64,000 bases of DNA from Mariprofundus sp. KV (GTDB lineage Bacteria; Pseudomonadota; Zetaproteobacteria; Mariprofundales; Mariprofundaceae): assembly GCF_013387475.1 (NCBI RefSeq), contig NZ_VWNB01000013.1, positions 1-64,000 of the forward strand. The letters run 5' to 3'. Made by a program: the position numbers and the translations under genes. This document shows, piece by piece, positions 43,423 to 51,586 of the stretch; the first letter of the stretch is position 1; each line of letters starts with the position of its first letter. A model generated the notes under the pieces. The model saw nothing but the letters and a program-made list of their open reading frames with translations, had not been told where the DNA came from and ran no database searches.

Positions 43423-45264
43423 TTATTTATGTAGCGCGATAAAAATGCGCTCGGCAAGGCCATCGGAGATGCCCGGTACCTGAGCCAGTTGCGCCCGTGC
43501 CGCTTTTTTCACCCCTTCAATACCACCGAAATGTTTAAGCAGGGTGGCGCGTTTGGCTGGCCCGATGCCGGGGATGGTATCAAGCGCAGAGCTGAACATG
43601 CTCTGCTTTTTGCGTTTGCGCATATAGGCACCGGCAAAGCGGTGTGCCTCATCGCGAACGCGGGCAATCAGTAGCAGGGCGGGGGAGTGTCGTCCCGGTT
43701 TCAGGGGGGAGCCAATACCCGCTTCGCCACTCTCAAGCCAACCCGGCCAGAGTGTCTCTTCTCCAATCTTGCGAGAATCTCCTTTGGCGACAGCAAGCAG
43801 CTTCAAATCGTGAAGGCCTGCATCAGCTGCACATGCAATTGCGATGCCGAGCTGGCCACGCCCGCCATCAATGAGCATCAGATCGGGGCAGGTGATCGAC
43901 TCATCACTGATAGCACGGAAGAAGCGGCTTAAAACCGCCTGCATAGCGCCATAATCATCACCTTCCCTGACATCAACAGCAGCTGAGATGCCATCGAGCT
44001 TGTAGCGGCGATAGAGATCCTTCTCCGGTCCCTGCCAGCCGGCATAGGTGATGGCGGCAACCGTCTGCTTACCGCCGAGATGGGCGTTATCCACGGCAGC
44101 AATGCGTTCAGGGATGGTCTCCAGTGAGAGCAGCTCCGCCAGCGCCTGAAAAGCCGGCTGCTGATCTTCACTGCGACGGCTTGAGAGCATCTGACGGCCT
44201 GAGTGTAAGACCTGCTCCAGCCACTGCTTGCGGCTACCACGTTGAGGGTGGTTGACCACCGATCTGCATTTGGGGTGCAGCAGCCGAAGCAGCCGTTTTA
44301 GTTCACCACACTCATGCTCTGAAGCGCAGAGCAGAATCTCATGCGGTGGCAGATCATCGCGGTAGCGCTCGATCAGCAGCGTTTGCAGGATCTCGGCATC
44401 CTCGGCATCGACAGCCTGACCGATACGCAGGGTATGGGTACCGAGATCGCGACCGGAGCGGCGTACGCCGATGCTGGCCAGTACGCCGGAGGTATGGCGG
44501 ATCAGGGTGATGACATCGGCACTCTCCGGCAGTGAACGCTGCTCTGATCCGGCCAGAATGGAGCGCAGGGCGCGGATGCGATCACGCAGCAGTGCCGCCT
44601 TTTCAAATGCCATCGCATCAGAGGCGTACTGCATCTCCGACTCCCACGATTTCAACAACGCCTCATCCTCACCTTTAAGGAAGCTGCGCATCTCATTGAC
44701 CTGTTCACCATATTCAGACTGGCTGACCAGATCACAGCAGGGGGCAGAACAGCGGCCGATCTGGTGCTGCATGCAGGGGCGTGAGCGGTTATTAAATACG
44801 CCGTTCTCACAATCACGAATGCGGAAGATCGATTGCATCACATGCAGTGTGGCATGTACGGCGCCGGCATTGGGGAAGGGGCCGAAATATTCACCGGCCA
44901 GCGTTCGTTTGCCGCGATAGAGGTGCAGCTTGGGATAATTCTCATCACTGAGCAGAATATAGGGGTAGGATTTCGAATCCTTCATCAGCACGTTGTAACG
45001 CGGTTTCAGCTGTTTGATCAGGTTATGTTCGAGTACCAGGGCCTCTGCCTCGGAGCTGGTGACGGTAAAATTAAGATCACGGATCTGCTGCACCATCGCC
45101 TGGGTGCGTGGAGAGTCGGGCATCTTCTGGAAGTAGCTGGAGAGCCGCTTTCTCAGGTTTCGCGCTTTACCGACATAGAGCACTTTGCGCTCACCGTCGA
45201 GCATACGGTAGACACCGGGTTCACGCGGTAACGATGAGAGGGGAACAGGGGGTTCAAACCACAT
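43423..45264 (-). CDS. uvrC: Excinuclease ABC subunit C
   Basis: A 613-residue nucleotide-excision-repair nuclease making both incisions with UvrB. It has the N-terminal GIY-YIG domain (EPGVYRMLDGERKVLYVGKARNLRKRLSSYF), the cysteine-containing linker CMQHQIGRCSAPC, the UVR motif region, the RNase H-like domain (IAAVDNAHLGGKQTVAAITYAG; LMLIDGGRGQLG) and C-terminal helix-hairpin-helix motifs (LDTIPGIGPAKRATLLKHFGG). Full length. Confidence 0.97.
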   Translation of the reverse strand: MWFEPPVPLSSLPREPGVYRMLDGERKVLYVGKARNLRKRLSSYFQKMPDSPRTQAMVQQIRDLNFTVTSSEAEALVLEHNLIKQLKPRYNVLMKDSKSYPYILLSDENYPKLHLYRGKRTLAGEYFGPFPNAGAVHATLHVMQSIFRIRDCENGVFNNRSRPCMQHQIGRCSAPCCDLVSQSEYGEQVNEMRSFLKGEDEALLKSWESEMQYASDAMAFEKAALLRDRIRALRSILAGSEQRSLPESADVITLIRHTSGVLASIGVRRSGRDLGTHTLRIGQAVDAEDAEILQTLLIERYRDDLPPHEILLCASEHECGELKRLLRLLHPKCRSVVNHPQRGSRKQWLEQVLHSGRQMLSSRRSEDQQPAFQALAELLSLETIPERIAAVDNAHLGGKQTVAAITYAGWQGPEKDLYRRYKLDGISAAVDVREGDDYGAMQAVLSRFFRAISDESITCPDLMLIDGGRGQLGIAIACAADAGLHDLKLLAVAKGDSRKIGEETLWPGWLESGEAGIGSPLKPGRHSPALLLIARVRDEAHRFAGAYMRKRKKQSMFSSALDTIPGIGPAKRATLLKHFGGIEGVKKAARAQLAQVPGISDGLAERIFIALHK

Positions 45265-45295
45265 GCTCAGAGCCTAGCTTCTGTGGGCAACTCTG

Positions 45296-45347
45296 CCACA
45301 CCCTGTTCGGGGTCAGGTCTACCACACCCTGTTCGGGGTCAGGTCTA
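45296..45347. repeat. Exact 26-bp tandem direct repeat, two copies
   Basis: The 26-base unit at 45296-45321 is repeated without change at 45322-45347. It contains CTGTTCGGGGTCAGGTCTA and ends in the sequence that forms the left inverted end of the transposase element. It may reflect a target or end duplication left by transposition. Confidence 0.85.
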
Positions 45348-46246
45348 CTATTGAACCGTCTGTTTAAGATAATTAGGGTCAGCTCATGGCCAGACCGTTA
45401 CGTATCGAATATGAAGGTGCAATGTACCACGTCACTTCCCGTGGTAATGCGGGGATGAATATCTTCCGTAGTGATAGTGACAGGCTACAGTTTCTGAAAA
45501 CGCTTGCTGATGTGATTGATGATATGGGCTGGCTCTGTCATGGCTACTGTCTGATGGATAATCACTATCACCTTGTCATCGAGACTCCGAAGGCAAACCT
45601 TGGCAAAGGCATGCGTCAACTCAATGGGCTCTATACCCAGCGTTTTAACAGAGTGCATCAGCAAGCAGGTCACCTGTTTCAGGGACGATACAAGGCTATC
45701 GTTATTGAAGCTGACGCATATTTTCTGGAGGTGGTTCGCTATGTCGTGTTGAACCCGGTGCGGGCTGGCATGGTCAAAGATGTGGCATCCTGGCCCTGGA
45801 GTAGTTATCGGAGTGTCGCGGGGTTGGAAGCGGCTCCTGAATTTCTTGCTACAGAGAGAGTGCTGTCACACTTTTCCAGTACGCATAAGAGGGCGATCTC
45901 TAGCTATAGCGCGTTTATCTCTGACGGTGTTGATGAGCGTATATGGCAAGGATTAAACCGGCAGGTCTATCTTGGATCGGATGCTTTTGTGGCCACAGTA
46001 CATCAACAGGTTCAACTCTCTGCTGAAGATAAAAACATTCCCAAACAGCAACGACAAGCGCCGGTGAAAAGCTTGCAGGAGATAGCAGCGCTCTATCCGC
46101 AGCGTAATGATGCGATCGTTGCCGCTTACCGAACAGGTGTTTACAGCTATAGTCAGATTGCAGCGTTTTTCGGCATCTATTTTACGACAGTAGGGCGAAT
46201 TGTTCGGGCTGAAAAGCAAGAGCGGTACAAAAGTAGACCTGACCCC
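45335..46246 (+). mobile_element. IS200/REP-type element with 15-bp inverted ends
   Basis: GGGGTCAGGTCTACT at 45335-45349 recurs as its exact reverse complement at 46232-46246. The pair encloses the transposase start. The right end falls inside the 3-prime part of the transposase gene. HUH transposases recognise hairpin ends rather than classical inverted repeats, so these ends could be the recognition hairpins or REP-like sequences. The true element may be slightly longer than the interval given. Confidence 0.65.
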
Positions 46247-46315
46247 ATCAGGAAAAAGAGCGTGGTGGCCAAACAGAAGGCTGCTGAAGAGCAGCGGCAG
46301 CTGTCACTTATTTAA
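45386..46315 (+). CDS. REP-associated tyrosine (Y1/HUH) transposase
   Basis: A 309-residue transposase of the Y1_Tnp family. It has ARPLRIEYEGAMYHVTSRGN at the N-terminus, the metal-binding HUH motif in CLMDNHYHLVIET, QGRYKAIVIEADAYFLEVVRYVVLNPVRAG containing the likely catalytic Tyr, and a helix-turn-helix-like end (SYSQIAAFFGIYFTTVGRIVR). The last residues, including SRPDP, are encoded by the right inverted end. The reading frame is intact. It probably moves or maintains REP-like sequences in the chromosome. Confidence 0.92.
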   Translation: MARPLRIEYEGAMYHVTSRGNAGMNIFRSDSDRLQFLKTLADVIDDMGWLCHGYCLMDNHYHLVIETPKANLGKGMRQLNGLYTQRFNRVHQQAGHLFQGRYKAIVIEADAYFLEVVRYVVLNPVRAGMVKDVASWPWSSYRSVAGLEAAPEFLATERVLSHFSSTHKRAISSYSAFISDGVDERIWQGLNRQVYLGSDAFVATVHQQVQLSAEDKNIPKQQRQAPVKSLQEIAALYPQRNDAIVAAYRTGVYSYSQIAAFFGIYFTTVGRIVRAEKQERYKSRPDPIRKKSVVAKQKAAEEQRQLSLI

Positions 46316-46336
46316 AAATCACATATTCGTTTATTG

Positions 46337-46987
46337 CTACTGTTTTGAGTAGTTGCAGCTGTTGAGCAGAGGGCATTTCCCGCAAAGCGGTTTGCTGCGG
46401 CAGTGGCGTTTGGCGTGTTCAACAATCAGGGCGTGGTACTCCTGAAACAGTGAGAGTTGAGGTTCAAGCTGCTGATGGAAATAGTTTTGAATGGCATCGT
46501 AATCGATCTTCCCGGATAGCAGGCCCAGACGCGTAAAGATGCGCCGGGTGTAGGCATCAACAACAAAAACAGGTTTTTCCAGTGCATAGAGCAGCATCGA
46601 GTCGGCAGTCTCAGGGCCGATGCCGGAGAGGGCGAGGAGCTGCACTCGCATCTCATCCATCGGTTGTTTTCTCAGGCCGGAAATCTCTCCGTGTGCAATA
46701 TAAAAGCGTGAAAACAGCTGCAGTCGGCAAGCCTTCTGGTTGAAAAAACCGGATGGTCTGATCACCCCAGCCAGTTGTTCGTGGTCAGCACATACAATCG
46801 AAGCTGCATCAAGCATGTTTGCCGCTTTCAGGTTGCCAATAGCCTGCTCAACATTTTTCCAGTTGGTGTTCTGGGTGAGCACGGCACCGACCATCATCTC
46901 AAAAGGGCTCTCTGCCGGCCACCACTGCTGGTGGCCGTAGGCCGTTAACAGTGTTTCAAAAATCAGCAGCGGAGTCGGATCGTTCAA
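46337..46987 (-). CDS. HhH-GPD DNA glycosylase with [4Fe-4S] cluster (endonuclease III-like)
   Basis: A 216-residue DNA repair glycosylase. It has helix-hairpin-helix LSGIGPETADSMLLYALEKPVFVVDAYTRR with the conserved catalytic Asp in VVDAYTRR, and the C-terminal cluster ligands CRSKPLCGKCPLLNSC (C-x6-C-x2-C-x5-C). The Lys that gives endonuclease III its lyase activity (GVGRKTA) is replaced by Glu (GIGPETA), so this is likely a monofunctional enzyme closer to 3-methyladenine glycosylase III. Its start overlaps the end of rluB by 4 bases. Confidence 0.87.
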   Translation of the reverse strand: MNDPTPLLIFETLLTAYGHQQWWPAESPFEMMVGAVLTQNTNWKNVEQAIGNLKAANMLDAASIVCADHEQLAGVIRPSGFFNQKACRLQLFSRFYIAHGEISGLRKQPMDEMRVQLLALSGIGPETADSMLLYALEKPVFVVDAYTRRIFTRLGLLSGKIDYDAIQNYFHQQLEPQLSLFQEYHALIVEHAKRHCRSKPLCGKCPLLNSCNYSKQ

Positions 46988-47964
46988 AGGTCCATATTGG
47001 TGCGATCAAGCAGTTTTCTTACCTCTGCACGATTGAGTGTTCTGTAGCTGCCGCGCGGCATGCCCTCTTCAAGGCGAATAGGGCCAAAACGGGTGCGGAT
47101 CAATCGACGAACGGCGTGACCAACGGCTTCAAGGGTACGGCGAACTTCCCGATAGCGGCCACGTGTAATGATCACGGTTAGCCATGTGTGACCTTTGGTC
47201 TCCGAGTTTACAGTGACCTCCCAGCTGTCGCTCTTGTCGCCATCACCGATATCAAATCCGCCACGACGCAGTTTCTCCAGCGTCTCCATGGAGACCTGAC
47301 CACCGACACGCACACGATATTCACGTGGCAGTTTGGCAGCAGGGTGGGTTAATGCGCGGGTAAGCGCACCATCATCGGTGAGCAGAAGAAGACCTTCCGT
47401 GTCCATGTCCAGTCGACCAACAGATTGGACATTGGGCGCAACATCAAGGGTGTCGTAGATCAGAGCACGCCCCTTATCATCACGGCGTGTGCAGAGCTGG
47501 CCCATCGGTTTGTTATAGAGGATATAGGTGAAACTTTCCTGTACCGAAACAGGTTTGCCATCCACACAGACGATATCCCGTGGCTGGATCAACAGCCCCG
47601 GCTCTTTGCTGACCTCACTGTTTACCGTAACACGACCAGCCTCAACCCAACGATCTGCTTCACGCCGGGAACAGAGGCCGCATCGGGCCAGGAATTTGTT
47701 AATGCGTTCACCGGAATTCGGATTGGCAGTGACCGGATCCAGATTTTTGGCCGGCTTGGTTTTGTTCTGGTATTTACCTTGAGGGCGCGCTTTGCCTCGC
47801 ACTTGAGATGGTTTGCCTTTGCCCCGCTTTTCAGACGGTTTAGATCTGCCTTTACTGCCCGCTTCAGCAGCCTTGGCGCCGCTACTGCTACGATTCTGCT
47901 CAGGCTGCCTGGTTGGTTTCTTCGTCTGCTTCGTCTGTTTCATCTGATTCCGTGGGTTGTTCAA
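46984..47964 (-). CDS. rluB: 23S rRNA pseudouridine synthase, RluB/RsuA family
   Basis: A 326-residue enzyme with a Lys/Arg/Gln-rich extension (about 1-80), an S4 RNA-binding domain (ERINKFLARCGLCSRREADRWVEAGRVTVN) and the catalytic domain with the family Asp in VGRLDMDTEGLLLLTDDG. It also has EYRVRVGG, ITRGRYREVRRTLEAVGHAVRRLIR and PRGSYRTL. As called, the start lies 65 bases inside scpB; a start at 47943 would still overlap by 44. It belongs to the trpS-scpAB-rluB operon. Confidence 0.93.
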   Translation of the reverse strand: MNNPRNQMKQTKQTKKPTRQPEQNRSSSGAKAAEAGSKGRSKPSEKRGKGKPSQVRGKARPQGKYQNKTKPAKNLDPVTANPNSGERINKFLARCGLCSRREADRWVEAGRVTVNSEVSKEPGLLIQPRDIVCVDGKPVSVQESFTYILYNKPMGQLCTRRDDKGRALIYDTLDVAPNVQSVGRLDMDTEGLLLLTDDGALTRALTHPAAKLPREYRVRVGGQVSMETLEKLRRGGFDIGDGDKSDSWEVTVNSETKGHTWLTVIITRGRYREVRRTLEAVGHAVRRLIRTRFGPIRLEEGMPRGSYRTLNRAEVRKLLDRTNMDL

Positions 47965-48523
47965 TATTTTTCATCACCATCTGCTGGATCTCATCTTCAT
48001 CCATCAACTGTGCCGATTCCGGCAAATCCTTTAGTGATTCCAGTCCAAAGTCGATAAGGAACTGTTTACCGGTGCCATAGAGGTGAGGGCGACCCGGCAC
48101 CTCTTTGCGTCCGATCACCTTGATCCAGCCGCGCTCCTGCAGCGTGGCGATCATCTGGCTTGATACCTTTACACCCCTTAACGCCTCAATCTCGGCACGT
48201 GTGGTGGGTTGGCGATAGGCGATAATGGCCAGTGTTTCAAGGGCCGAGCGGGAGAGACGCTGCGGTTTGATCTCCCACATGTTGTGGATCAGTTCTGCGT
48301 GCTCGGGGGCTGTACGGAACTGCCAGCCGCCAGCTGCCTTCTCCAGACGGATGCCACGACTCTGGTAGTGCGCTTCCAGTTCAGTGATCGCTTCGCGGAT
48401 GTCGGAGGATTGCATCTCCTCGCCAAGCAGGGTGCGTAATTTAAGCAGGGTAAGCGGTTCATCACTCGCCAGAATCATCGCCTCAATCTGAGAGGCGAGC
48501 TGCTGTAGTGTGTCACTGTTCAT
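47900..48523 (-). CDS. scpB: Segregation and condensation protein B
   Basis: A 207-residue kleisin-partner of the SMC-ScpAB condensin. Two winged-helix domains: IEAMILASDEPLTLLKLRTLLG, then RLSRSALETLAIIAYRQPTTRAEIEALRGVKV, GWIKVIGRKEVPGRPHLYGTGKQFL. The C-terminus is acidic and is encoded by DNA overlapping the basic N-terminus of RluB in another frame. Its start overlaps the scpA stop in ATGA. Confidence 0.95.
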   Translation of the reverse strand: MNSDTLQQLASQIEAMILASDEPLTLLKLRTLLGEEMQSSDIREAITELEAHYQSRGIRLEKAAGGWQFRTAPEHAELIHNMWEIKPQRLSRSALETLAIIAYRQPTTRAEIEALRGVKVSSQMIATLQERGWIKVIGRKEVPGRPHLYGTGKQFLIDFGLESLKDLPESAQLMDEDEIQQMVMKNIEQPTESDETDEADEETNQAA

Positions 48524-49281
48524 TGCATACTCTCCTTGGGAATCAGGGTGATTGAGCCGTAATTCTCGCTCTGAATCACAGTTATGGTCTGCTGACGCCA
48601 GAGCTCAAGAATCGCCAGTACTGTGGTGACCAGCGCTTCGCGACCTGGTTCTCCAGCCAGCAGTTCATCCAGCTGCATGCCACCGGATCGCAGTCGCTCA
48701 AGTACCGTGGTCATGCGTTCACGTACACTCATGGTTTCTGAGAAGATTTGATGGCGTACCTCACCACCAACGCGTTTAAGTACTGCTCTGAAGGCGAGCA
48801 GCAGGGCATCGAGATCACCATCGGGAAGCGGGCGTTCCACCTCATCGGCTTCCGGAAAGATAGATCTGACGAAAACATCACGACCCAGACGCGGCCTTTC
48901 ATTGAGCTCTTCAGCCAGCATGCGGTACTGCTCATAAGCGATCAGCTGGGCAGCAAGCTCGGCACGAGGATCAATGGCATTACCCTCTTCATCGATCTCT
49001 GGTCGCGGCAGAAGCATGCGCGATTTCAGCTGCATCAGCGTACTGGCCATGACCAGATAGTCGCCGGCAACCTCCAGATCAGGATCTTCCTGAGCTTCAA
49101 GAATATCGAGGTACTGTCGGGTGATCATGGCCAGAGGAATATCGAAAACATCGAGTTCCTGACTGCGGATCAGATGTAGCAGTACATCAAGCGGTCCTTC
49201 AAATTGATCGAGTTGAACCGGAGGCAGTGCAGACTGCTTATCTTCCTCTTGAATCAGAGGCGCCTGCACCCCCTGAATCAT
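48520..49281 (-). CDS. scpA: Segregation and condensation protein A
   Basis: A 253-residue kleisin that links SMC heads. It has the N-terminal segment LDQFEGPLDVLLHLIRSQELDVFDIPLAMITRQYLDIL, the middle YLVMASTLMQLKSRMLLP and the C-terminal winged helix (VTTVLAILELWRQQTITVIQSENYGSITL). It overlaps both trpS and scpB by 4 bases, indicating one coupled operon. Confidence 0.95.
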   Translation of the reverse strand: MIQGVQAPLIQEEDKQSALPPVQLDQFEGPLDVLLHLIRSQELDVFDIPLAMITRQYLDILEAQEDPDLEVAGDYLVMASTLMQLKSRMLLPRPEIDEEGNAIDPRAELAAQLIAYEQYRMLAEELNERPRLGRDVFVRSIFPEADEVERPLPDGDLDALLLAFRAVLKRVGGEVRHQIFSETMSVRERMTTVLERLRSGGMQLDELLAGEPGREALVTTVLAILELWRQQTITVIQSENYGSITLIPKESMQ

Positions 49282-50309
49282 ACGCGATAGCCCATCTTCA
49301 GTGTTTTACGCACCTTCTCCATGGTGCGGGAGGCCTCATGGCGAGCCCGCTCATTACCGGCTCGTACAATATCTTTGAGATCATCGGGCCTGCTGGCAAT
49401 CTCGATGCGGCGATCGCGAATCGGCTGCAGCTCCTCCTCCAGATGTTTAAGCATACACATCTTGCAGTCGATACAGCCGATAGCTGCAGTGGTGCAGCCA
49501 TCTTTGACCCATTCGCGCTCCTCTTCTGTGGAGTAGACCTTATGGAAATCCCAGACCGGGCAGTTTTTAGGGTTGCCCGGATCATCGCGACGTACACGGG
49601 CCGGATCGGTAGGCATGGTTTTGACCTTCTTCTCGGTCACTTTCCAGGATTCACCCAGCTCAATGGTGTTGCCGTAAGATTTGCTCATCTTGCGACCATC
49701 AAGGCCCGGCAGTTTGGCAGCAGGCATGAGCATTGATGCAGGTTCAGGGAATAGGGGAGGGATACCCTGTCGGTAGAGGTGGTTAAAGCGGCGTGCTACT
49801 TCACGGGTAAGCTCCACGTGTGGCACCTGATCCTCACCGACCGGCACACCATCAGCGCGGTAGATCAGGATATCAGCAGCCTGCAGCAGCGGGTAACCGA
49901 GGAAACCGTAGGTACCGAGATCTTTTTCTCTGAGCTGTTCAATCTGATCTTTATAGGTGGGCACGCGCTCCAGCCATGAGAGCGGTGTCATGAAGGAGAA
50001 GAGCAGATGCAACTCGGCATGCTCAGGTACTTCGGACTGAATGAAAACCACCGCTTTTTCCGGGTCTACGCCCACAGCCAGCCAGTCGATCAACATATCC
50101 CATATGGTATCTTTAACGATGGATGGATTGGCGTAATCGGTGGTCAGTGCATGCCAGTCAGCGGCAAAGAAGAAGCACTGATGCTGCTGCTGCAGTGTCA
50201 GCCAGTTTTCCAGTACACCTTTATAGTGACCCAGATGCAGTTTCCCTGTCGGGCGCATACCGGAAAGAATTCGTTTCGGTTTGTTCTTTGGATTGTCAGA
50301 AGTGCTCAA
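49278..50309 (-). CDS. trpS: Tryptophanyl-tRNA synthetase with iron-sulfur cysteine motif
   Basis: A 343-residue class I synthetase. HIGH-type motif in SGMRPTGKLHLGHYKG, KMSKS at 207-211. C250-x21-C272-x6-C279-x2-C282 (and C285) closely matches the cysteine pattern that binds a [4Fe-4S] cluster near the anticodon-binding surface in Thermotoga maritima TrpRS. The start is taken as TTG at 50309 because GAGGGG lies just upstream and the protein then begins at the family N-terminus; ATG at 50345 is the alternative. First gene of trpS-scpA-scpB-rluB-glycosylase. Confidence 0.9.
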   Translation of the reverse strand: MSTSDNPKNKPKRILSGMRPTGKLHLGHYKGVLENWLTLQQQHQCFFFAADWHALTTDYANPSIVKDTIWDMLIDWLAVGVDPEKAVVFIQSEVPEHAELHLLFSFMTPLSWLERVPTYKDQIEQLREKDLGTYGFLGYPLLQAADILIYRADGVPVGEDQVPHVELTREVARRFNHLYRQGIPPLFPEPASMLMPAAKLPGLDGRKMSKSYGNTIELGESWKVTEKKVKTMPTDPARVRRDDPGNPKNCPVWDFHKVYSTEEEREWVKDGCTTAAIGCIDCKMCMLKHLEEELQPIRDRRIEIASRPDDLKDIVRAGNERARHEASRTMEKVRKTLKMGYRV

Positions 50310-50465
50310 TCTTTTCCCCTCGTTGACGTTGAATCTGTGATTCATTCGCCGCCATGTTTCAACCATCTCTGCGAACGATAGCAAAGCAGCAGGCCCATTG
50401 TAACAATGGGTGTTACATCGTGAAATGCGGGAAGACAAAAACACTCTGCTGCGACAATCTGTCAC

Positions 50466-50497
50466 TTGACATATAAGTAAATGATAATATAATTATC
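50466..50497 (+). promoter_or_regulatory. Consensus sigma-70 promoter overlapped by a Fur-box-like palindrome
   Basis: TTGACA at 50466-50471, 16 bases, TATAAT at 50488-50493: both hexamers perfect. GATAAT-ATA-ATTATC (50483-50497) covers the -10 and matches the GATAAT/ATTATC arms of Fur boxes. It drives the small gene at 50519 and probably the TauE/SafE gene. Repression by an iron-loaded Fur protein is inference. Confidence 0.65.
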
Positions 50498-50518
50498 CAA
50501 GAGAAAAAGGAGTCACTC

Positions 50519-50710
50519 ATGTTATTTGTCAGGGAACAGAAAGAGAACCGGAGTTGTCTCTATCAGGCGCATGTATGGTTCACTGAACACTCACACCAGT
50601 GTGGTTGCTTCACAACGCTTAAAGCGGCTGAGCACTGGGCCAACTGGTTGCAGAAGGAGATTGTAACCAGAGACCTGTTTAAGGCGATTCACAACAGATC
50701 GGGTCAGTGA
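50519..50710 (+). CDS. Small unknown protein
   Basis: A 63-residue soluble protein rich in aromatic, His, Cys and charged residues (YQAHVWFTEHSHQCGCFTTLKAAEHWANWLQKEI). No family is recognised. The AAGGAG ribosome-binding site is strong. The stop shares a base with the next ATG, so it is coupled to the TauE/SafE-type gene. The His/Cys cluster could bind metal, which would fit the Fur-like promoter, but this is inference. Confidence 0.65.
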   Translation: MLFVREQKENRSCLYQAHVWFTEHSHQCGCFTTLKAAEHWANWLQKEIVTRDLFKAIHNRSGQ

Positions 50711-51474
50711 TGGAGCTTCTCCTCATAGCATTTTCGGTGGGTTTCTTTGGCAGCATGCACTGTGTAGGCATGTGTGGCGGGCTTGTCTCCGCACTCTCCA
50801 TGACCCGTCCAAAAGTCTGGTGGTCAGGATTGGCCGCTTACCAGTTTGGCCGCGTTACCACCTATGCCATGTTGGGTGTGGTCAGTGGTTTGATCGGTTT
50901 CTCCCTGAAACAGCTGGGAAGTTTTGATCAGGTTCAGTTTTTCTTAACGCTGTTTGCCGGACTGATTATGATCACTTTTGGTCTGAATCTGGCGGGCTGG
51001 ATGCCTGATCCTTTTGCACGCTTGGGTGCCCGTGCCATAGGTGGTCTGGGTTTGGCCAACCGTATCAGATCGGCTGCCAGCAAACGTACACCGGTAAGCT
51101 GGTTTGCGATTGGAGTGGCCAACGGCCTTCTGCCCTGTGGTCTGGTGTATGCAGCACTGGGTTTAAGTGTCGCATCCGGTGGGGTGGCTGAAGCCGGTTC
51201 TGCCATGCTGGCCTTTGGCCTGGGAACCATTCCTGCAATGATGGCTGCACCGGCATTGGTGAATCTCCTTGCCGCCAACAGACGCTCGCTGGTGTTAAAG
51301 CTACTCGGTATTCTGGTTATTCTTCTCGGACTGTTCACCATGGTGCGAGGCACAAGTCTGATGCATATGCTGCATGGTGGTGGAGTAGGTCACGATCTGT
51401 CCACGCATCAGATGAGCCCTCCTTCAGCTCAGCAAAACCCCATGCAGCATAGGGATATGAATCACGTTAGGTAG
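50710..51474 (+). CDS. TauE/SafE-like membrane protein (sulfite exporter / UreH-like, cbb3-associated)
   Basis: A 254-residue inner-membrane protein with six predicted segments in two inverted halves (GFFGSMHCVGMCGGLVSAL; GVANGLLPCGLVYAALGLSVASG). The MHCVGMCGG motif in the first segment could bind copper. Homologues are frequent next to cbb3 oxidase assembly genes and are thought to help metal or thiol traffic. The tail is rich in His and Met (MLHGGGVGHDLSTHQM; MQHRDMNHVR), again suggesting copper. ATG at 50710 is preferred to the GTG at 50707. Confidence 0.82.
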   Translation: MELLLIAFSVGFFGSMHCVGMCGGLVSALSMTRPKVWWSGLAAYQFGRVTTYAMLGVVSGLIGFSLKQLGSFDQVQFFLTLFAGLIMITFGLNLAGWMPDPFARLGARAIGGLGLANRIRSAASKRTPVSWFAIGVANGLLPCGLVYAALGLSVASGGVAEAGSAMLAFGLGTIPAMMAAPALVNLLAANRRSLVLKLLGILVILLGLFTMVRGTSLMHMLHGGGVGHDLSTHQMSPPSAQQNPMQHRDMNHVR

Positions 51475-51586
51475 CTACAGCAATTCACTGTTTATTAATG
51501 ATTTATATGCTGATTTAGTCATTGTGGAAACAGCGCTTTTATGTAAACATCTTCATCCATTCAGCAGGATGTTGAGGGAGATGATA

